NCBI GenBank assembly: GCA_910585545.1
Contig: CAJUFN010000034.1
Span: 1-9,702 of the forward strand
Source: an uncultured Lachnospiraceae bacterium
Lineage (GTDB): Bacteria > Bacillota > Clostridia > Lachnospirales > Lachnospiraceae
Reading direction: 5' to 3'
DNA: 9,702 nt
Shown piece after piece: positions 1 to 5,850 of this stretch. Below the pieces are notes generated by a model. The model had not been told where the DNA came from and did not search any database. It was given only the letters and a program-made list of their open reading frames with translations. Made by a program: the position numbers and the translations under genes. Positions within the stretch are counted from its first letter, which is position 1. Every line of letters begins with the position of its first letter.

Positions 1-22
1 TTATTTTTTGGTTGTTTTGACG

Positions 23-371
23 GTAAGGGGAGGGTGGGTGAAAGGGTTGCTAAGAGAGGCATTGTTACCCGGATTGTGGGCGAAAGGAATCAGTTAAGAA
101 GGATTCTTGCCCAGGCTTTGGGCACATAAGTGAATCGGAAAAGACTTTCGCCCAGACTTTGGGCGAAACAGCAAGTTAAAAAGCATTATTATCCACTGCG
201 TGGGCAAAAAAACAAGTTAAAAAGAATAATTGCCCAACTCGTGGGTGGAAGAACAAATTTAAGAGATTTCCTGCCCAGCGCATGGGCAAAAGAACAAATT
301 CAAGAGATTTCCTGCCCAACTCGTGGGCAAAAAAACAAACTAAAAAGATTTCCTGTCCACACAGCAAGCGA
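23..371. repeat. Array 1: nine phased copies of a 19-bp palindrome (41-42 bp period)
   Basis: Nine 19-bp units start at 23, 65, 107, 148, 189, 230, 271, 312 and 353. The consensus is TTGCCCA-N5-TGGGCAA, two 7-nt inverted arms around a 5-nt centre. The first two steps are 42 bp and the remaining six are 41 bp. Units at 148 and 230 keep all seven arm pairs (the latter with wobbles). The first unit has a decayed left arm and the last a decayed right arm, so the array ends are degenerate. The 22-23-nt linkers are A-rich and alike: those at 249-270 and 290-311 are nearly identical, and several end in GATTTC. This is therefore a tandem repeat carrying a palindrome, not a set of unique spacers. The 41-bp step rotates the reading frame, which argues against coding. 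The family and function are not recognised; a cluster of protein-binding sites or of RNA hairpins are the two obvious readings. Confidence 0.9.
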
Positions 372-394
372 TAACGTCTCAAAAAATCCTTTAT

Positions 395-438
395 GTTAAG
401 AAGGCTTGACTAATTCAAGCGAAAACATTTTTCTTAAC
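395..438 (-). terminator. Two-stem hairpin downstream of the SDR gene, possible terminator
   Basis: An inverted repeat GTTAAGAA (395-402) / TTCTTAAC (431-438) encloses a second perfect one, GCTTGA (404-409) / TCAAGC (415-420). It starts 22 nt after the stop codon of the dehydrogenase gene. A run of six T on the minus strand lies about 8 nt beyond the hairpin (380-385), too far for a textbook intrinsic terminator. Its position between the gene end and array 1 makes transcription termination the likely role, but an RNA-stabilising 3' structure is equally possible. Confidence 0.45.
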
Positions 439-460
439 CGTCTCTTTCGTTTTAAGGCTT

Positions 461-1225
461 CTATCTTTCCAATTTGCTTTTTTGAACTTGATACACTACC
501 CTGCTCACTAGATTACTTGGGAATATTTTCGCTGCAACCCTCGCTAGTTTTGTAGTTAAGAATGGCACAATATAGAAATCACCTTTTTCAAAATGCCTGA
601 TTGTATATTCAGCCACTTTAAAACTATCTGCCTCTTTTAACTTGAATTTTACATTTGCTGCATTTCCGAAGTTTGTTTCCACCGGACCAGGACATAATAT
701 GCTTATCTGTACATCGGATTTTTCTTTTTTCAGTTCCTCCCTGATAGCTTCCGACAGCCGGACAACATATGCCTTTGTTGCATAATAAGTTGCCATAAGT
801 GGTCCAGGCATAAAACCTGCAACAGAAGCAACATTCAATATTTTCCCCTTGCCTTTTAATTGCATTTTCTTTAAATACTCTTTTGTTAATATGTGATATG
901 CAGTGATATTCGTTTTTATCATTTGCATATCTTTCTCTAAATCCGTCTCAAAAAAGTTACCGCAATCCCCAAATCCTGCATTGTTAATTAAAATATCAAC
1001 ATCCTCCACTGTTTCGCACAATTCTTTGCAGTTTTCCTCTATGGACAAATCTATAGATATAATTTCGATTTTACCGTTTGGATTTTCCCTTTGCAGATTA
1101 GCTTTTATTGTTTCTAATCTTTCCTTGCTTCTTGCCACCAATACCAAATCATATCCCTTTTTATTCAGTATCGCTGCCATATCTTTTCCTATCCCGGAAG
1201 AAGCACCTGTTAATAACACCTTCAT
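461..1225 (-). CDS. Short-chain dehydrogenase/reductase (SDR), substrate unknown
   Basis: This 254-residue protein is a classical SDR, an NAD(P)(H)-dependent oxidoreductase with a single Rossmann domain, expected to be cytosolic. The cofactor motif TGASSGIG is at residues 6-13 and NNAG at 81-84. The catalytic set is complete: Asn106 (KTNIT), Ser134 (NVASVAG), Tyr147 and Lys151 (YYATK), with the usual 13-residue Ser-Tyr spacing. CPGPVET at 178-184 is the conserved PG loop. Length is typical of the family, and the look is that of the DltE/YqjQ-like group, for which substrate cannot be read from sequence. An Arg at residue 32 (LVARS) suggests NADPH preference, an inference. The start ATG has a modest GGTGGGA ribosome site. 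The gene stands alone, with array 1 and a hairpin downstream and a gene remnant plus array 2 upstream. Sampled stretches run about 27-42% GC, lower than the roughly 50-55% sampled in proC, which hints at acquisition. Confidence 0.93.
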   Translation of the reverse strand: MKVLLTGASSGIGKDMAAILNKKGYDLVLVARSKERLETIKANLQRENPNGKIEIISIDLSIEENCKELCETVEDVDILINNAGFGDCGNFFETDLEKDMQMIKTNITAYHILTKEYLKKMQLKGKGKILNVASVAGFMPGPLMATYYATKAYVVRLSEAIREELKKEKSDVQISILCPGPVETNFGNAANVKFKLKEADSFKVAEYTIRHFEKGDFYIVPFLTTKLARVAAKIFPSNLVSRVVYQVQKSKLER

Positions 1226-1258
1226 AATCCCACCGCCTTAGTTTTTTATTGTTTATTT

Positions 1259-1399
1259 TTAGTAATGCCTCACCTTCGCCATACGAACAGTATCCCTGTT
1301 TTCTGATATTTTAATCAAACCGATTTTTTCACAAATATGCAGCAATTCAGCATGGGATACTGGCACATCAATATAATCTTCCTCAAAATAACAAAGTGA
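1259..1399 (-). pseudogene. C-terminal remnant of an unidentified gene (46 codons)
   Basis: Upstream of the dehydrogenase, in the same direction, a 46-codon frame reads SLCYFEEDYIDVP (first 13 residues), continues with HAELLHICEKIGLIK, and ends VRMAKVRHY before TAA at 1259-1261. It looks like real protein: balanced composition, amphipathic helix-like stretches and ordinary codons. An in-frame TAA (1400-1402) sits immediately upstream. There is no ATG near the beginning; the only internal Met is six residues from the end. The best reading is the tail of a gene whose 5' part was lost, with the break close to the border of array 2. An alternative is a small protein from the in-frame GTG about 35 codons before the stop, which has GAGGAAG roughly 11 nt upstream. 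I do not recognise the parent family. Confidence 0.4.
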
Positions 1400-1470
1400 T
1401 TACATATACAATCTAATATATTCATTACTTTTTATCAAGTAGTTAGGATAAAACTTAGAATCGACAAATC

Positions 1471-1866
1471 TTCTCTATTCTATGGGTGATTATATCTTGA
1501 AATGACGTAGCCTTGCCCACGCTATGGGCAATAGAATTGCTATGAAAAGCATTGTCATCCAGACTATGGGCAATAGCATTCTGAAATGAAAATATCTTGC
1601 CCAGACCGTGGGCGATAGTATCTGAAAATAAACATATCTTGCCCAGATCATGGGCAATTGTATCTGAAAATAAACATATCTTGCCCAGACCATGGGCAAT
1701 AGCATTCTGAAATGAAAATATCTTGCCCACACATTGGGCAATAGAATTACTAAGAAATGCATTGTCGCCCAAACTATGGGCGATAATATCCTAAAATAAA
1801 ATAATTTTGTCCACGCTATGGGCAAAAAACCTCAAAATCAAGATTTCTTGCCCACGCAACAGACAT
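1471..1866. repeat. Array 2: ten copies of the same 19-bp palindrome at exact 42-bp period
   Basis: Ten units start at 1471, 1513, 1555, 1597, 1639, 1681, 1723, 1765, 1807 and 1848. The first eight steps are exactly 42 bp and the last is 41. Units at 1513, 1639, 1681 and 1723 are perfect TTGCCCA-N5-TGGGCAA palindromes, and 1765 is perfect with changed arms (TCGCCCA / TGGGCGA). The first unit has lost its left arm and the last its right arm. Linkers are 23 nt (the last 22) and related: those beginning at 1574 and 1700 are identical, those at 1616 and 1658 nearly so, and those at 1532 and 1742 similar. The array ends about 40 bp past the stop of the cyclophilin gene. It is the same family as array 1, in the same linker orientation. 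Function is unknown; the phasing equals four B-DNA turns. Confidence 0.93.
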
Positions 1867-1867
1867 C

Positions 1868-1893
1868 TGCCAAAAGGTATTTTGACCTTGGCA
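1868..1893 (-). terminator. Hairpin 11 nt after the cyclophilin gene, weak terminator candidate
   Basis: TGCCAA (1868-1873) pairs with TTGGCA (1888-1893). Beyond a 2-nt bulge, GGT pairs with ACC, giving about nine pairs around a 6-nt loop. It directly follows the prolyl isomerase stop codon and separates that gene from array 2. No T run follows on the minus strand, so it is not a canonical intrinsic terminator. Confidence 0.3.
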
Positions 1894-1904
1894 CCTATTA
1901 TTGC

Positions 1905-2423
1905 TTATCTTTTCTCCGGTTCTTCGTATGTTTCTCCGAATGTTTCTACTGTCACTTCTTTCATTCTCTGGTCTTCCAGCGGACGATCTCTGAAATCTGT
2001 CGCAGTTTCTGCAATCTTATTCACCACGTCCATACCTTCGATAACTTTACCGAATGCCGCATATGCTCCTTCTAAGTGCGGAGAAGTCTGGTGCATGATA
2101 AAGAACTGAGAGCCGGCAGAATCCGGATGCATCGCTCTTGCCATAGAAAGCACACCCGGCTCATGTTTCAAATCATTCTGAAAACCGTTTTGGGAAAATT
2201 CACCCTGAATCTGATATCCCGGGCCACCCATTCCTGTGCCGTCCGGGCATCCGCCCTGAATCATAAATCCACGAATCACACGGTGAAAAATCAATCCATT
2301 ATAATATCCTTTGTTTACTAAAGAAATAAAATTCTTCACCGTATTCGGTGCAATCTCCGGATACAACTCCGCTTTGATCACGTCACCATTTTCCATTGTA
2401 AATGTAATAATTGGATTTGCCAT
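1905..2423 (-). CDS. Cyclophilin-type peptidyl-prolyl cis-trans isomerase
   Basis: This 172-residue protein catalyses cis-trans isomerisation of Xaa-Pro peptide bonds and helps protein folding. It has no signal peptide or membrane segment, so it is predicted to be cytosolic. Cyclophilin hallmarks are present in order: FHRVI at 46-50 with catalytic Arg48, FMIQGG at 53-58 (Phe53, Met54, Gln56), SMARA at 93-97, SAGSQFF at 102-108 and YAAFGKV at 121-127. The position matching human CypA Trp121 is His116 and that matching His126 is Tyr121. Such changes are common in bacterial cyclophilins and usually weaken cyclosporin A binding. The single domain nearly fills the protein, followed by a short acidic tail. 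The start ATG has GAGGAG 8 nt upstream. It lies only 22 nt after the proC stop codon, so the two are probably co-transcribed. Confidence 0.95.
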   Translation of the reverse strand: MANPIITFTMENGDVIKAELYPEIAPNTVKNFISLVNKGYYNGLIFHRVIRGFMIQGGCPDGTGMGGPGYQIQGEFSQNGFQNDLKHEPGVLSMARAMHPDSAGSQFFIMHQTSPHLEGAYAAFGKVIEGMDVVNKIAETATDFRDRPLEDQRMKEVTVETFGETYEEPEKR

Positions 2424-2445
2424 TTTTTATTCTCCTCTTCTATTT

Positions 2446-3240
2446 TTAAAGACTCTTTGCTGCTTTCGTACACTCTTTCATCGCTTCCATTACGGCGCTT
2501 CGAAGACCTTTCTCTTCCAGAACGCGTACCGCTTCGATCGTCGTACCTGCCGGGGAACAAACCATATCCTTTAATTCTCCCGGATGCATTCCTGTCTCAA
2601 GGACCATCTTTGCGCTGCCAAGCACTGCCTGCGCGGCAAATTTATAGGCTTTCTTTCTCGGAATCCCTTCTCTGACCGCCGCGTCTGCCATTGCCTCAAT
2701 GAACATAAAGACATATGCCGGTGAGCTTCCGCTTACAGATACCACGGCCTCCATCAGATATTCCGGTACCTCTTCTACTTTTCCAAACGCGCCAAGAAGC
2801 TTATTTACTCCCAAAAGCTCCGCTTCCGATACAAGTTCATTTTTACACACGCCAGTCATGCCCTCTCCCACAAGTGCCGGAGTATTTGGCATAGTTCGCA
2901 CGATTTTTACCGGCTTTGCAAACACTTCCGTAAGCCATGCAACCGTCTTGCCCGGCGCAATCGTTACGATAACCTGCGCTTCTGTGACCGCATCTTTCAC
3001 TTCTGTGATAACCTCTTCGTAAAACTGCGGTTTCACCGCCAGTACCACAACCTTAGAACGCTCCACAACTTCCCTGTTATTTCCCGTTACCGTAATTCCA
3101 AATTCCTTCCCGATGCGCTCCCTGCTTTCCTCATGCAGCGCAGAAGCAATGATATCTTCCTTTTTCAAAAGACCTGCTTTTAAAATACCCCCAAGCATGG
3201 CTCCCGCCATATTTCCGCATCCGATAAATCCCAGCTTCAT
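2446..3240 (-). CDS. proC: Pyrroline-5-carboxylate reductase
   Basis: This 264-residue enzyme makes the last step of proline biosynthesis, reducing 1-pyrroline-5-carboxylate to L-proline with NAD(P)H in the cytosol. The N-terminal Rossmann fold starts at once with GFIGCGNMAGAM (4-15), followed by AVKPQ (68-72) and MPNTPA (117-122), both typical of ProC. The C-terminal dimerisation and substrate domain contains VSGSSPAYVF (169-178) and the P5CR signature from Pro220 to about Glu243 with SPAGTT at 229-234. Length is typical. The frame stays open to an ATG at 3279, but the ATG at 3240 is chosen: GGAGG (3249-3253) is 8 nt upstream, and the family fold begins exactly there. It follows the HAD gene after 66 nt and precedes the isomerase by 22 nt. 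Proline synthesis next to a prolyl isomerase may be coincidental. GC is visibly higher than in the dehydrogenase region. Confidence 0.96.
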   Translation of the reverse strand: MKLGFIGCGNMAGAMLGGILKAGLLKKEDIIASALHEESRERIGKEFGITVTGNNREVVERSKVVVLAVKPQFYEEVITEVKDAVTEAQVIVTIAPGKTVAWLTEVFAKPVKIVRTMPNTPALVGEGMTGVCKNELVSEAELLGVNKLLGAFGKVEEVPEYLMEAVVSVSGSSPAYVFMFIEAMADAAVREGIPRKKAYKFAAQAVLGSAKMVLETGMHPGELKDMVCSPAGTTIEAVRVLEEKGLRSAVMEAMKECTKAAKSL

Positions 3241-3248
3241 CCTATGTT

Positions 3249-3253
3249 CCTCC
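3249..3253 (-). promoter_or_regulatory. Ribosome binding site fixing the proC start
   Basis: GGAGG on the minus strand lies 8 nt before the ATG at 3240. The longer in-frame alternative start at 3279 would place this site inside the coding region, so the site selects the shorter protein. Confidence 0.8.
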
Positions 3254-3306
3254 ATCTTCTTTCTAATGGAAACCCACATCGTTTTTCCATCCCAAAAGAT
3301 AACACC

Positions 3307-3966
3307 TTAACACACATTTGTCAACAACAAGTCCATAACCTCTCCCGCATGTTCACACACCCGCCATGCCATCGCTTCCACTTCCTCTGTAACCTTTGCA
3401 AGGTCCGGAATCATGATTGGCTTCATCCCGGCCCGGTATGCCGCCTCGATACCTGCCGGTGCATCTTCCAATGCAGCCGCATCTTTCGGCGATACCCCTA
3501 ATGCTTCACATGCGCTTCGATAACACTCCGGATCCGGCTTACTGTTTTTTACCATATTTCCGTATACAAAGGCGTCAAAATATTCATACAGACCTGCATT
3601 TTTAAAAAGTCCCGAAGCATGCTCCTCGCTCGAAGAAGTCGCCACCGCAAGTTTCAACCCCCGTTCTTTTGCAAATACGATCAATTCGCGGATTCCTTTC
3701 TTTACGGCAATCCCTTCTTCTTTGGCAATTTCATAAAAATACTTTCTTGTGCGCCTGCTAAATTCCTCATCTGGAAAATCCTCTCCCATATATTCCCGAA
3801 AAAACTCTGTACGCCTCCTACGGTTAAGTCCCAGCGTATGATAAATAACATTTTCCATCCCCGGATATCCCAGCTCTGCTCCAGCTCTTGCCCACGTTCT
3901 TTGCACCACTCGCTCGGTGTCAAACACCAGTCCATCCATATCAAATACAAGTGCTTTTATCGCCAT
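3307..3966 (-). CDS. HAD-superfamily hydrolase, beta-phosphoglucomutase/phosphatase-like
   Basis: This 219-residue protein is a haloacid dehalogenase-superfamily member of subfamily IA with an N-terminal helical cap. Motif I is FDMDGLVFDTE (8-18) with nucleophile Asp9 and acid/base Asp11. Motif II is VATSS with Thr110/Ser111, motif III is Lys143 in NSKPDPE (141-147), and motif IV is LEDAPAG with Glu167/Asp168. The helical cap occupies roughly residues 18-85. Such proteins hydrolyse small phosphate esters or, in the beta-PGM branch, isomerise sugar phosphates; the substrate cannot be read here. The start ATG at 3966 is preferred over one 15 nt upstream because GGAGG (3972-3976) lies 5 nt before it and the motif I strand follows directly. 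The gene starts only 26 nt after the terminator of the ABC operon, leaving little room for its own promoter. It is followed by proC after 66 nt. Confidence 0.93.
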   Translation of the reverse strand: MAIKALVFDMDGLVFDTERVVQRTWARAGAELGYPGMENVIYHTLGLNRRRRTEFFREYMGEDFPDEEFSRRTRKYFYEIAKEEGIAVKKGIRELIVFAKERGLKLAVATSSSEEHASGLFKNAGLYEYFDAFVYGNMVKNSKPDPECYRSACEALGVSPKDAAALEDAPAGIEAAYRAGMKPIMIPDLAKVTEEVEAMAWRVCEHAGEVMDLLLTNVC

Positions 3967-3992
3967 GTTTTCCTCCCTCATTCACAGGAACA

Positions 3993-4017
3993 AAAGAAGT
4001 GCTCGCCGCACTTCTTT
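3993..4017 (-). terminator. Intrinsic terminator of the MarR-ABC operon
   Basis: A perfect 10-bp stem, AAAGAAGTGC / GCACTTCTTT, closes a 5-nt loop. On the minus strand the 3' arm ends in a T-rich run (TTCTTTTGTT). It starts 12 nt after the stop codon of the second ABC gene. The T run is interrupted, so some read-through into the HAD gene is plausible. Confidence 0.8.
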
Positions 4018-4029
4018 CGTGCTTTTCCA

Positions 4030-5850
4030 TTAGGCGCTTGCACGCTCAAACTGCGCATTATACAATTCTGCATAAAATCCGCCTTTTTCCAATAACTCTT
4101 CGTGTTTCCCCTGTTCCACGATATCGCCATCCTTCATGACCAGAATCAAGTCCGCATCACGAATCGTAGACAGTCGATGTGCAATAACAAAACTCGTTCT
4201 TCCCTTCATCAGATTATCCATCGCTTTCTGGATACGCACCTCCGTTCTCGTATCGACAGAACTTGTCGCCTCGTCAAGAATAAGAATCTTTGGATCCGCA
4301 AGAATCGCTCTTGCAATCGTAAGAAGCTGTTTCTGACCCTGCGACACATTGCTTGCCTCCTCGTTAAGCTCCATATCGTATCCGCCAGGCAGCGTCTGGA
4401 TAAACCGATGCGCATAGGCTGCTTTTGCCGCCTCTATCACTTCTTCTTTCGTCGCATCCAGCTTACCGTACTTGATATTCTCTTCTATACTTCCGTGGAA
4501 CAGCCATGTATCCTGAAGCACCATGCCAAACATCTGACGAAGTTCACTTCTGTTAAAATCGCGGATATCATGCCCGTCAATTCTAATTGCGCCTGCATTC
4601 ACATCATAGAAACGCATTACCAATTTAATCATCGTCGTCTTACCAGCCCCGGTCGGCCCGACGATCGCAATCTTCTGACCCTCTTTGACCTCTGCCGAAA
4701 AATCTTTGATAATAATTTTCTCCGGATTATATCCAAATTTTACATGTTCAAAGCTTACGTTTCCTTTCAGCCCCTCGATAGACACCGGATGTTCCGCATA
4801 CTGGTCTTCTTCTGCCTCTTCTAAAAATTCAAAGACACGCTCAGACGCTGCCGCCGTCGACTGCAGCATATTGGCAACCTGTGCAATCTGCTGAATCGGA
4901 TGTGTAAAGTTTCTTACATATTGAATAAAGGATTGAATCTCTCCAACCTCGATCGTCCGCTTAATCGCCAGATACCCTCCAAGAATCGCCACACCGACAT
5001 ATCCCAGATTCCCTACAAACTGCATGATCGGCATCATCATGCCTGAGAAAAACTGTGACTTCCAGGCAGATTCATAAAGAATATTATTCTTTTCTTCAAA
5101 CTCTGCAATCGTTTCTTCTTCCTTATTAAATGCTTTAATAACATTGTGTCCGCCATATACCTCTTCTACCTGGCCATTTACATGCCCCAAATATTCCTGC
5201 TGGCTGCGGAAATATTTCTGTGAACGTTTAATCACCGCAGAAATCAATCCTATCGATACCGGAAGAATCAACAGCGCTACCAAAGTCATAAAAGGACTGA
5301 TGCTTAACATCATCACAAGCACACCGATCAACGTCGCAATCGATGTGATAAGCTGCGTTGCACTCTGATTTAAACTCTGACTCAATGTATCAACATCATT
5401 CGTCACACGTGACAAAATCTCTCCATGCGTTCTCGTATCAAAATAATTCATCGGCATCCGATTGATTTTCTCGGAAATCTCTTTACGGAATTTATACGTC
5501 AATTTCTGCGTAATTCCCGTCATTGCAAATCCCTGAATAAACGAAAATGCAGCGCTAAGAAGATAAAGTCCGAGCAAGAATATTAAGATTCGCGCAACCT
5601 TGTCAAAATCAATCCCGCCTCCTCCGGATACCTTTCTTACAAGCCCTTCGAAAATCTCCGTCGTTGCTTTTCCTAAAATCTTCGGTCCCACGATATTAAA
5701 AACTGTACTGCCAACTGCAAATAATATCACAAAGAAGAATCCAATCTTATACGTTCCAAGATAGCCAAACAGTTTTTTGATGGTTCCTTTAAAATCTTTT
5801 GCCTTCTCTCCCGTCATGCCTTTTCCATGTCCCATAGGTCCTCCAGCCAT
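4030..5850 (-). CDS. ABC exporter half-transporter, catalytic-site subunit (TM288/BmrC-like)
   Basis: This 606-residue protein has an N-terminal six-helix exporter domain (helices near 36-54, 86-108, 166-185, 187-206, 273-295 and 303-325) fused to a nucleotide-binding domain. NBD motifs are Walker A GPTGAGKTT (398-406, Lys404), Q-loop Gln446, signature VSQGQ (502-506, second position changed from LSGGQ), Walker B ILILDE with catalytic Glu527, and switch His558. It therefore supplies the hydrolytic Walker B and switch residues but a degenerate signature, as TM288 of Thermotoga does. Its partner is the 744-residue protein just upstream. The ATG at 5850 abuts the partner's TAA with no spacer, so translation is probably coupled, and GGGGGA lies 7 nt upstream. 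The first 20 residues are rich in Gly, Met and His. It is expected in the cytoplasmic membrane exporting a drug, lipid or peptide; the substrate is unknown. Confidence 0.95.
   Translation of the reverse strand: MAGGPMGHGKGMTGEKAKDFKGTIKKLFGYLGTYKIGFFFVILFAVGSTVFNIVGPKILGKATTEIFEGLVRKVSGGGGIDFDKVARILIFLLGLYLLSAAFSFIQGFAMTGITQKLTYKFRKEISEKINRMPMNYFDTRTHGEILSRVTNDVDTLSQSLNQSATQLITSIATLIGVLVMMLSISPFMTLVALLILPVSIGLISAVIKRSQKYFRSQQEYLGHVNGQVEEVYGGHNVIKAFNKEEETIAEFEEKNNILYESAWKSQFFSGMMMPIMQFVGNLGYVGVAILGGYLAIKRTIEVGEIQSFIQYVRNFTHPIQQIAQVANMLQSTAAASERVFEFLEEAEEDQYAEHPVSIEGLKGNVSFEHVKFGYNPEKIIIKDFSAEVKEGQKIAIVGPTGAGKTTMIKLVMRFYDVNAGAIRIDGHDIRDFNRSELRQMFGMVLQDTWLFHGSIEENIKYGKLDATKEEVIEAAKAAYAHRFIQTLPGGYDMELNEEASNVSQGQKQLLTIARAILADPKILILDEATSSVDTRTEVRIQKAMDNLMKGRTSFVIAHRLSTIRDADLILVMKDGDIVEQGKHEELLEKGGFYAELYNAQFERASA

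Noticed and set aside
130..399. 89-codon plus-strand frame through array 1 as a repeat protein
   Set aside because: The 41-bp step puts successive units in different frames, so the peptide is not truly periodic. No ribosome binding site precedes the ATG, and the frame is explained by the A-rich repeat.
1455..1825. Minus-strand frames of 105 and 111 codons with 14-residue repeats through array 2
   Set aside because: Two overlapping frames of the same strand are open at once because 42 is a multiple of three and the unit lacks stops. Neither has a proper ribosome site or a recognisable fold. Conservation lies in the DNA palindrome.
1513..1866. CRISPR array (regular 19-bp palindromic repeats with 23-bp spacers)
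   Set aside because: The linkers are similar to each other, some identical, and the repeats vary more than CRISPR repeats do. The 19-bp unit is shorter than usual, and no cas gene is nearby.
3241..3279. Longer proC start at 3279 (13 extra residues)
   Set aside because: The extra residues precede the first Rossmann strand and cover a good GGAGG site that serves the ATG at 3240.
3266..3290. ATGGAAA / TTTCCAT inverted repeat between the HAD gene and proC as a terminator
   Set aside because: It has only seven AT-rich pairs around an 11-nt loop and no T run follows, so termination is not supported.
4102..4824. 240-codon plus-strand frame opposite the second ABC gene
   Set aside because: It is antisense to the nucleotide-binding domain, with no domain-like content of its own.
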